Assembly: GCA_963576725.1 (NCBI GenBank)
Contig: OY755252.1
Span: 50,923,394 to 50,987,393 of the forward strand
Direction: 5' to 3'
From: Azorinus chamasolen
Lineage: Eukaryota; Mollusca; Bivalvia; Cardiida; Solecurtidae
Length of the DNA: 64,000 nucleotides
The position numbers were made by a program, and so were the translations under genes. The first letter of the stretch is position 1; each line of letters opens with the position of its first letter. Below are positions 32,501-44,500 of the stretch, one piece after another. The notes beneath the pieces are model-generated. The model saw nothing but the letters and a program-made list of their open reading frames with translations, did not search any database and was not told the DNA's origin.

Positions 32501-35500
32501 GTGTCGCGCGTATTTCTGAAACCGCTAGTACTAGAGTCACCAAACTTCACAGGAATGTTCACCAGCATGTGTTGTTGTGCACCTATGGTTTTTGAATTGT
32601 CTCCCCCTGATAATTGTTGAGTTATTGCCCCTGATATGAGCACTTAAATTTATACAAACTTTGTGTCGCACGTATCTCTGAAACCATTAGGGCAAGAGTC
32701 ACCAATCTTCACAGGATTGTTTACTAGCATGAGTTGTTTTGCTCTTGGGTTTTTAGCTCACCTGAGCAAAGCTCAGGGTGAGCTTTTGGGAGACTTGAAT
32801 GTCCGTCGTGCGTCGTGCGTCGTCCGTCTTCAACAATTTGCTTGTGAACACTCTAGTGGTCACAATTTTAGTCCAATCTTCATGAAACTTGGTCAGAATA
32901 AATGTCTTGATAAAATCTCGGACGAGTTCGAAAGTGGGTCAAGTTGGGTTGAAAACTAGGTCACTAGGTCAAATAGTAGGAAAACCTTGTGAACCCTCCA
33001 GAGGTCACATTTTTAGCCCAATTTCCATGAAACTTGGTCAGAATGATGGTCTTGATAAAATCTCGGAGGAGTTTGAAAAGTGGGTTATGTGTGGTAAAAA
33101 ACTAAGTCACTAGGTCAAACAGTAGAAAAACCTTGTGAACACTCTAGTGGTCACAATTTTAGTCCAATCTTCATGAAACTTGGTCAGAATACATGTCTTG
33201 ATAAAATCTCGGACGAGTTCGAAAGTGGGTCAAGTGGGTTTAAAAACTAGGTCACTAGGTCAAACAGTAGCAAAACCTTGTGAACACTCTAGTGGTCACA
33301 ATTTTAGTCCAATCTTCATGAAACTTGGTCAGAATGAATGTCTTGATACAATCTCGGACGAGTTCGAAAGTGGGTCAAGTGGGATTAAAAACTAGGTCAC
33401 TAGGTCAAACAGTAGAAAAACCTTGTGAACACTCTAGTGGTCACATTTTTTGTCCAATCTTCATGAAACTTAGTCATAATGATTGGCTTGATAAAATCTC
33501 AAACAGGTTAGAAAGTGGGTTATGTGGGGTTAAAAACAAATAGTAGTAAAACCTTGTGAACACTCTAGAGGTCACATTTATAGCCAAATCTTCATGAAAA
33601 TTGGCCAGAATGATTGTCCTAATAAAATCTTGGACATGTTTGAAAGTGGGTTATGTGAAGTCAAAAAGTAGGTCACTGGGTCATATCTTAGAAAAATCTA
33701 GTTTACACTCCAGTGGCCACATTTGTAGCCCAGTCTTCCTCAAACTTGCTCAGAGTGTTTGTCTTGGTGATACCAAGGCTGAGTGTGATCATGAGTTGGG
33801 TGGGAATAAAAAGTAGGTCACTAGGTCAAATCCTAGAAAAACTACTCTACAGGGCACATTTTAAGCCAAATCATGATAAAATCAATATACTAAATCTTTG
33901 AAAATCTTGTTCTGCAGAACTACTGCTCATTATCCACTATCAATATTGTTCAAATATTGTCCCTAAGGTCAATATTGGCCCTACCCATGGGCTACCCAGC
34001 AAAAATCTTTAATCTATGGTAATCAGGTGAGCGATTAAGGGCCATCTTGGCCCTCTTGTTTTAATTGTCTCCCCCTGTTAACTTTGGAGTTACTGCCCCT
34101 GATGACTTAAAATTAGACAAACTTTACTTAGTGTCATGCATATCTCTGAAACCACTAGGGCTAGAGTCACCAAACTTCACAGGAATGTTGACCAGCATGA
34201 GTTGTGTGCACCTGGGATTTTTGAATTGTCTCCCTTGATAACTTTGGAGTTATTGCTTCTGATATGATTACTTAAAATTAGAGAAACTCTGTGTCATGCA
34301 TATCTTTAAAACCAATAGGGCTAGAGTCACCAAACTTCACAGGAATGTTGACCAGCATGAGTTGTTGTGCACCTGGTTTTTTTTAATTGTCTCCCCTGAT
34401 AATTCTTGAGTTATTGCCCCTGATATGATAAGTTAAAATTAGAGAAACTTTGTGCTGCACGTATCTCTGAAAGCAGTAGGGCTAGAGTCACCAAACTTCA
34501 CAGGAATGTTCACCAGCATCTTTTTTTTTTTAATTGTCTCCCCCTGATAACTTTGGAGTTACTGCCCCTTATGACTTAAAATAAGATAAGCTTTACTTTG
34601 TGTCGTGTGTATCTCTGAAACCACTGGTACTTGAGCCACCAAATTTCACAGGAATGTTGACCAGCATGTGTTGTTTTGTACCTGGGGTTTTTAATTGTCT
34701 CCCCCTGATAATGTTGGAGTTATTGCCCTTGATGACTTAAAACTAGACCCTGATAAGTTTGGAGTTATAGACATTACACTTGCGTATTGGAATGAGGATG
34801 GGAGGGGAGACATCTGTTTTTGTGACAAAAACAAACCTCTAGTTTAAAGGGTCAATAGCTCACCTGAGCTAAAGGCTGAAGGTTGAGCTATTGTGACCAC
34901 CATCTGTCCGTCGTCTGGCCACATTTTCAAACGACATCTTCTCTGAAACCGCTGACCTGATTTTAACCAAACTTTGTCAGAAGCATCAGTTTAATTTAAT
35001 ATTGTTACGTCCAGCTATGGACGTTGGTTAACGTGAGAGGATAAAAGATAAATAAACCAAGACGAAATCAATTTAAAATATTCTGGTGATTATTATTCGA
35101 AATCTATAGATTCTTCCACAAACAGATGTCATATACAAAGTGGTCTCAAACAACTTCTCATAGATCTGTGGGCCTAGTAAACACCACACAGACAAACCTC
35201 TAGGAAATAGCTCTTGTAAGCGAATTTATAGCTGGATCTAGATTCAATCAATCTGTTTATATCAATCTGAGTCTGAATGATATAAGTCTAGGTGATGGAT
35301 AAGTAGCTACAGCACAACGTCAGCGACCAAAGTCTTCTCTAGATAAGTTGCAAAATCGTGTAATTCAAATTGGGCTCTAATCGCGCTCAGATTCCCCGAC
35401 AAAAAGTGGTAGGAAACTGACAAAAAGAGGGTTGGAAAAGGTCATGTGATTCGTCCCCGTCAAAACTGACTGGAAACAGTCAAGTTTTGACGGGCTGATC

Positions 35501-38500
35501 AAATGGTAGAACAGTCAAATACTGGTTGGTTGTTGGAAATGCTAGGTAACGCGCGTGAAAACATTCAGTCGCCAGTTACATATGAAGAACTACGTTATAC
35601 TGTTTGAAAATATTACAAACTAGTTTGATCAAGGAAATTCGCCAACAAAATCCCAAAATAAATATGTACCACAGGGAAATAAATATCTTGAGCCTTTCTT
35701 TTTGGCATAGCTATGGTATTCTGTCTGCTTTGAGTGTTATTTCTATAGCAAACAACCCACAAGACAATGCATCACTGCAGTAACCAAGATGGCGGACGTC
35801 ATGCTGTAGCATCGCACATACTAGGCCCTAAAACTGAGTGCCTTTCAGCTAAACGAAACATGCATGTGCCAAGTCAAGAAAGAAAAGATACAGCTTTCTA
35901 GCAACTGGAATGACATCACGATGCACAGTGTATTTCATCCTCTGTCTCTGGGGTCAGCAGTAGACGTACATGAGTGCGTCGCGGATGCTACAATATTATT
36001 CAAATTATGACCCCCGGACCAAAAATGGCCCTGCCCCGGGGCTTATCAGATTTTCATAGGAAAATCTTTAAAAATCTTATTCTCTGAAATTGTAAGGCCT
36101 AGAGCTTTGATATATGGTATGTAGCATGATCTAATGGTCCTCTACAAAACTTGTTCAAATTATGACCCTTGGACCAAAAATGGCCCCGCCCGGGGCTTAT
36201 CAGTTTTTCATAGGAAATTCTTTAAAATCTCTGAAACTGTAAGGCCTAGACCTTTGATGTTTGGTATGTAGCATGATTGTTCAAATTAAGATCCCCAGAC
36301 CAAAAATGGCCCCGCCTGGGGCTTATCAGTTTTTCATAGGAACTTTTTTAAACATCATCTTCTCTGATACTGTAAGGCCTAGACCTTTGATGTTTAGTAT
36401 GTAGCATGATTTAATGGTCCTCTACCAATTTTGTTCAAATCATGACCCTCGGACCAATAATCGCTCTGCCCGGGGTTTATCAGATTTTCATAGAAATATC
36501 TTTAAAAATCTTCTTCTGAAACTCTAAGGCCTAAACCTTTGATGTTTGGTATATAAGATGATCTACAAAGATTGTTCAAATCATAACCCCTGGGTCAAAA
36601 ATGGGCCTGCTTATCAGTTTTTCAAGGAAAATCTTTAAAAATCTTCTTCTCTGAAAATGTAAGGCCTAGAGCTTTGATATTTTGTATGTAGCATGATCTA
36701 ATGGTCCTCTACAAAGATTGTTCAAATTATGACCCTTGAGTTGAAAATGGTCCCGCTCTGGGGCTTATCAGATTTTCATTGGAAAATCTTTAAAAATCTT
36801 CTCCGAAACTGTAAGGCCTAGACCTTTGATATTTGGTATGTAGCATGATCTAATGGTCCTCTACAAAGATTGTTAAAATTATGACCCGGGACAAAAAATG
36901 GCCCCACCCAGGGCTTATCAGTTTTTCATAGGAAAATCTTTAAAAATCTTCTTCTCTGAAACTGAAGGCCTAGGTTTATATATTTGGTAAAATGGTATGT
37001 AGCATGGTCTAATGGTCCTCTACAAAGATTGTTCAAATAATAACTCCTGGATCAAAAATGGGCCTGCCCCAGGGCTTATCAGTTTTTCATAGGAAAATCT
37101 TTAAAAATCTTCTTCTGAACATGTAAGGCCTAGAGCTTTGATATTATTGATGAAGCATGATCTAATGGTCCTCTACAAAGATTGTTCAAATTATGACCCC
37201 TACCCCTAAGTTGAAAATGGCCCGCCCCAGGGCTTTTCATAGGAAAATCTTTAAACATGTTCTGTGAAACTAAAATGCCCAGACCTTTGATATTTGGTAT
37301 ATATCATTATTTAATAGTCCTCTACCAAGATTGTTCAAATTATGAGCCCCAGGACAAAATGACCCCACCCTGGGGTTTATCAGTTTTACAAAGACCTTTT
37401 AAAATCTTTTTTTCTGAAACCATAAGGCCAATACCTTTAATATTTGATATGCATCTTAACCATACAGTCCTCTACCAAGATTGTACAAATTATTACCTTT
37501 TGGTAAAAAATGGCCCTGCCCTGGGGCATATCAATTATACCCCCACCACCTGTGGTGGGGGCTATATAGGAATCACCTTGTCTGTCCGTTCATCCGTCCG
37601 TCCGTCCGTCCATCACTGACTCGCGTTTTTCCGGGACATTTGCTTTTTCTTGAAAACTGTTTATGATACCACCTTCAAACTTAATACATAGTATAAGTGT
37701 TATGTGGGGACAATCTTCTCCATGTTTTATAACTCTTGCACAAAATTTGACAGAATTATGCCCCTTTTTAACTTCATATTTTGTGTCTAAATTGGGGGTT
37801 TTCGGGACATTTGCTTTTTTCTTGAAAACTATTCATGATACCACCTTCAAACTTAATACATATTATAAGTGTTATGTGGGGACACTCTTCTCCATCTTAC
37901 ATAACTTTTGCACAAAATTTGACAGAATTATGCCCCTTTTTGAATTATGTCAGTTTTGCATGAAACATGGGGAGTTGGTGTTATTTAATTTATATATGGT
38001 ACACATAATAACAACGAATGGTAGATGTGCAAGATGTAATTTTCATGTGTTTACCACTGGCCATTGCAGAATTATCTCCCCCTGAACTTTGAGTATTTTT
38101 TGTCATTTTGGCTTGTAACATTGGGAGTTGGTGTCGCAAACTTCTCCTTCAGTTTAAAGTTATTGAATTTATATTTGGGATACCTAATAGCCACAAATAG
38201 TAGATGTGCAAGACACAATTTTTGGCCATTGCAGAATTATCTCCCCCTGAACTTGAAATATTTTTTGTCATTTTTGCATGAAACATGGGGAGTTGGTGTC
38301 ACAAACTCCTCCTTCATTTTGAAACTTATAAAATTGATACTCGCCATACATACTAAACACAAATAGTACATGTACAAGACACAACTTTCCTATGTGTAGT
38401 GGCAGCCATTATGGCATTTTCTCCACTTAACTTTTGGGTATTTTTGCCATTTGGTCCTGGTACATGGGTAGTTTGTGTCACAAACTTGGATTTGCAATCA

Positions 38501-41500
38501 AGGCTGCCATGCGGGGGTATTCATCACTTTTAGTGATAGTTCTAGTTTATTCTATCATTTGGTATGACGATTTTTTAAATGTACGATATTTTTGTACCAA
38601 GGTTTGTTCACCTTATGTATATACGAGCTTTTACCACTTATATGATATTTCGTCGTTTATTAGCTCCACTTTTTCAAAAAGTGGAGCTATTGTCATGACC
38701 CTCTCGTCGGCGTCGGCATTGGTTAACCTTTTTGTTAAGGTCCTTTTTCTCAGAAACAATCAAAGATATTTGGTTCATATTTGGTATGTATGTTTACTAT
38801 CACGAGGGGAACCCATTTCACAAGGGTAGGTAACCCTAAAATTAATTTTGCCATAGTTATGCCCCTTTTTCGAATTAGAATTTTCATTGTTGGTTAAGTT
38901 TATGTTCAGGTGCATGTCTCAGAAACCGTCCAAGATATTTGGTTCAACCTTGGTATACATGTTAACTATTACAAGAGGGACCTATTTCACAAAGGCAGGT
39001 AACCCTAAAATTAACTTTGTTATAGTTATCTCTCCTTTCTGACTTAGACTTCCACTACACTATCCAGCACTAAAGAAAGTGGAGCGCGCTGTCTACGGAC
39101 AGCTCTTGTTTTTATACGCCCACCTAATAAAGGTGGTCGTATATTGTCGTGGCCCTGTCCGTCCGTACGTTCGTTCGTTCGTACGTACGTACGTTCTTTC
39201 GTTTGTTCGTTCGTCCGTCAACATTTTGTTTGTCCGCTGTTTTCTGGGAAAACTATTTGAGAGGTATTAATGAAACTTCACACAAATGTTAAATGCAGCA
39301 AGATCTGAAACTGAGTTGATTCTGAAGTTCATTTGATTTTTCATTTCAGAGTTATGGCCCTTGTCCTTAAAAAATATGCAAATAGTTTGTCCGCTGTTTT
39401 CTGGGAAAACTATTTTAGAGATATTAATGAAACTTCACACAAATGTTTAATGCATCAAGATCTGAAGCTGAGTCGATACTGAGGTTCATTTGATTTGTCG
39501 TTTCGGAGTTATGGCTCTTTTACTTAAAAAATAATGCAAATACATGCAAATAGTTTGTCCGTTGTTTTCTGGGAAAACTATTTTAGAGATATTAATGAAA
39601 CTTCACACAAATGTTTAATGCATCAAGATCTGAAGCTGAGTTGATTCTGATGTTCATTTGATTTTTCATTACAGAGTTAAGGCCCTTGTCCTTAAAAAAT
39701 ATGCAAATAGTTTGTCCGCTGTTTTCTGGGAAAACTATTTTAGAGATATTAATGAAACTTCATACAAATGTTTAATGCATCAAGATCTGAAGCTGAGTTG
39801 ATTCTGATGTTCATTTGATTTTTCATTACAGAGTTATGGCCCTTGTCCTTAAAAAATATGCAAATAGTTTGTCCGCTGTTTTCTGGGAAAACTATTTTAG
39901 AGATATTAATGAAACTTCATACAAATGTTTAATGCATCAAGATCTGAAGCTGAGTTGATTCTGATGTTCATTTGATTTTTCATTACAGAGTTATGGCCCT
40001 TGTCCTTAAAAAATATGCAAATAGTTTGTCCGCTGTTTTCTGGGAAAACTATTTTAGAGATATTAATGAAACTTCATACAAATGTTTAATGCATCAAGAT
40101 CTGAAGCCGAGTCGATTCTGAGGTTCATTTGATTTGTCGTTTCAGCGTTATGGCCCTTTTACTTAAAAAATAATGCAAATAGTTTGTCCGCTGTTTTCTT
40201 GGAAAATTGTTTTAGAGATATTAATGAAACTTCACACAAATGTTTAATGCATCAAGATCTGAAGCTGAGTTGATTCTGAGGTTCATTTGATTTGTCGTTT
40301 CGGAGTTATGGCCCTTGTCCTTAAAAAATATGCAAATAGTTTGTCCGCAGTTTTCTGGGAAAACTATTTGAGAGATATTAATGAAACTTCACACAAATGT
40401 TTAATGCATCAAGGTCTGAAGCTAAGTCGATTCTGAGGTTCATTTGATTTGTCGTTTCGGAGTTATGGCCCTTTTACTTAAAAAATAATGCAAATACATG
40501 CAAATAGTTTGTCCGCCGTTTTCTGGGAAAACTATTTTAGAGATATTAATGAAACTTCACACAAATGTTTAATGCATCAAGATCTGAAGCTGAGTTGATT
40601 CTGAGGTTCATTTGATTTTTCATTTCAGAGTTCTTGCCCTTGTCGTTAAAAAAATATGCAAATAGTTTGTCCGCTGTTTTCTGGGAAAACTATTTGAGAG
40701 ATATTAATGAAACTTCACACAAATGTTTAATGCATCAAGATCTGAAGCTGAGTAGATTCTGAGGTTCATTTGATTTGTCGTTTTGGAGTTATGGCCCTTT
40801 TACTTAAAAAATAATGCAAATACATGCAAATAGTTTGTCCGCTGTTTTCTGGGAAAACTATTTGAGAGATATTAATGAAACTTCACACAAATGTTTAATG
40901 CAGCAAGATCTGAAGCTGAGTTGATTCTGAGATTCATTTGATTTTTCATTTCAGAGTTATGGCCCTTGTCCTTAAAAAATATGCAAATAGTTTGTCCGCT
41001 GTTTTCTGGGAAAACTATTTTAGAGATATTAATGAAACTTCATACAAATGTTTAATGCATCAAGATCTGAAGCCGAGTCGATTCTGAGGTTCATTTGATT
41101 TGTCGTTTCAGCGTTATGGCCCTTTTACTTAAAAAATAATGCAAATACATGCAAATAGTTTGTCCGCTGTTTTCTTGGAAAATTGTTTTAGAGATATTAA
41201 TGAAACTTCACACAAATGTTTAATGCATCAAGATCTGAAGCTGAGTTGATTCTGAGGTTCATTTGATTTGTCGTTTCGGAGTTATGGCCCTTGTCCTTAA
41301 AAAATATGCAAATAGTTTGTCCGCAGTTTTCTGGGAAAACTATTTGAGAGATATTAATGAAACTTCACACAAATGTTTAATGCATCAAGGTCTGAAGCTA
41401 AGTCGATTCTGAGGTTCATTTGATTTGTCGTTTCGGAGTTATGGCCCTTTTACTTAAAAAATAATGCAAATACATGCAAATAGTTTGTCCGCCGTTTTCT

Positions 41501-44500
41501 GGGAAAACTATTTTAGAGATATTAATGAAACTTCACACAAATGTTTAATGCATCAAGATCTGAAGCTGAGTTGATTCTGAGGTTCATTTGATTTTTCATT
41601 TCAGAGTTATTGCCCTTGTCGTTAAAAAAATATGCAAATAGTTTGTCCGCTGTTTTCTGGGAAAACTATTTGAGAGATATTAATGAAACTTCACACAAAT
41701 GTTTAATGCATCAAGATCTGAAGCTGAGTAGATTCTGAGGTTCATTTGATTTGTCGTTTTGGAGTTATGGCCCTTTTACTTAAAAAATAATGCAAATACA
41801 TGCAAATAGTTTGTCCGCTGTTTTCTGGGAAAACTATTTGAGAGATATTAATGAAACTTCACACAAATGTTTAATGCAGCAAGATCTGAAGCTGAGTTGA
41901 TTCTGAGATTCATTTGATTTTTCATTTCAGAGTTATGGCCCTTGTCCTTAAAAAATATGCAAATAGTTTGTCCGCTGTTTTCTGGGAAAACTATTTTAGA
42001 GATATTAATGAAACTTCACACAAATGTTTAATGCATCAAGATCTGATGCTGAGTCGATTTTGAGGTTTATTTGATTTTTCGTTTCGGAGTTATTGCCCTT
42101 TTACTTAAAAAAAATGCAAATATATGCAAATAGTTTGTTCGCTGTTTTCTGGCAAAACTGTTGACAGATATTAATGAAACTTTATACACATGTTTAATGC
42201 ATCAAGACCTAAGCTTAGTCGAGTCTGAGGATCATTTGATTAAATGTTTCGGAGTTATGGCCCTTGCACTTAAAAAAATAATGCAAATCTATGCAAATAT
42301 GAGGATGGCCATAACTTAAGGACCATAACTTTGGAATAAAATGACATATCAAAACCCCCGCAATATATGCAAATCTATGCAAATATGAGGATGGCCATAA
42401 CCTTTTCATTTGAAGTGATATTTACTTCAATTTTTTTATATGAATTTCACATATATTGCGGGGTTTTGATATGTCATTTTATTCTAAAGTTATGGTCCTT
42501 GAACTTCGTGTGTTCGTTGCTTTGTTAGTCGGTAAACTTTTAGTTTGTCTGTTGTTTTCTGGGAAAACTATTAAAATGATATAAATGAAACTTAACACAA
42601 ATGTTTTAAGCAACAAAATTTGAAGCTGAGTTTATTTTGAGGTTCATTCAGTTTGTCTTTACAGAGTTATGATGGTTGCACTTTACAAAAATCTGCAAAA
42701 ATGAGGATTAGCTGTAACTTTTTTATTTAATAAGATATTCACTTCATTTTTTTAAAAAATAGTATCACCTTAATATGGAAATCAAGATCTGAAGCACAGA
42801 TTAGAAAATGTCAACACTTATAAGGCATGTTGAATCAGAGAAAGTTTGCAAGTGGGCGTATTATGTACCGTATGCGGTACTCTTGTTCATGATATATGAC
42901 AACTTACTTTTCACTTGAGTCTAAGCTTTGTACCTTGACACACCAAGAAAAGGACAGACCTATGCTCTATGTACTACAATACATGCACTGATCTAATCTG
43001 CATGTGTTTTTAGCTCACCTGAGCCAAAGGCTCAAGGTGAGCTATTGTGACCGCCTGTCGTCCATCCGTCCGTCTGTCTGTCCATTCACTTTTATGTCAA
43101 ATGACTTCTCCTAAACCACTGGGAGGATTTCAACCAAATTTCACAGAAATGTACCTTAGGGTGTCCTCTATCAAGTTTGTTCAAATCATGACCCCCGGGC
43201 AAAAAATGGCCCCGCCCCACCACTTTTAAAGGTTTTTTTTTTAAATCTTTAAAAATCTTCTTCTCTGAAACCACAATTTCCAAATCTTTGATATTTGGTG
43301 TATAGCATCATCTAATGGTCCTTGACTAAGTTAATTCAAATGATGACCCCCGGGCCAAAAATGGCCCTGACCTTGGGCTTGTAATTTTTACATAGACTCT
43401 TATAGGGAAGCTTTTAAAAATCTTCTTGTCTGAAACCACATAATCTAGAGCTAAGATATTTGGTATGAAGCATCACCTAATATACCACTACCAAGTTTGT
43501 TCAAATAATGACCCCTGGGACAAAAATGATCTCACCCTGGGGCTTTAGACTTCTTAACATCAGAAACTACAGTTAAAAAGCTTCCCCCTTAGCAATTTCC
43601 TCACAGTTATTTCCCTTGTCCCATCAGCATAGCCATAAGGGACAAAGGGAGATAACTGCATTGGAGTTCTAGTACCTCCTGAATAGTTACTCTATAACTA
43701 TTTATAATAAAATATGGAAGGTGGATCAGTGTAGCTGTTTTAGAAGGCATAGAAACCAATCTATCAAATCCATTAGCAAACAGCAGACCCTGATCCTATA
43801 GGAGCCACCTTATCTGGGTCTACTCTGTTTGCAGATGCGTGAAAACAAGTTTATATGAGGGAAATTAAGGGTTAAATAGACTTCTTCACATCAGAAACTA
43901 CAGTTAAAAGGTTACAGCACTGGGCAGTAAAATCTCTCCAGGTCAATGCATGACTAACTCTTTTCACGCTAGTGGTGAAACTGTGATTACCTATGCAAAC
44001 AGTTTGGATCCAGATGAGAGGCCTCATAATGCGGCGTCTCATCAAGATCCAAACTGTTTGTCATCTTAACCATATTTTTGCAAAAAAAATGAAAGTACAT
44101 GTAAGTTTATTTTAAGAATTGAAGCAGATGACAATAACTTTTTGTTGTAGACGAAAAATTAAAGGCATTTTGAAAGGAATGTTGACCCATTAACCCCATA
44201 GTGTGTAGTGTGAGTGATTTGTGGTGCTACACAGTGAATTTCACAGCTAGATGTTATCATAGGTCTTTGCACAATGTTATGTTTGTTTCTGCAGTTAATT
44301 TATGTGATTGGAAAAAAAAATTTAGTTTCATTATGATCATTTATTTTAATAGGGGACTCGTGTATTGCACAGCAATACAATATTAACTTGTTCCCCTTTT
44401 TTTCTGATTTTCACACTCCAGCATATTAACAGTTTTTGTGTCAGCTGCGAGCAGGTGACACATGTGTTTCTCTGAACACTCTTGTTTCATCATGCTATAA

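Noticed and set aside
32663..33901. A series of ~70-codon frames with similar proteins (SSGHNFSPIFMKLGQN type), as if a tandem gene family
   Set aside because: They are translations of the 145-bp core repeat of a capped element; similarity comes from the DNA repeat.
39114..42887. CRISPR-like array of regular repeats
   Set aside because: Units of 157/168 bp are contiguous with no unique spacers, in a eukaryotic intron.
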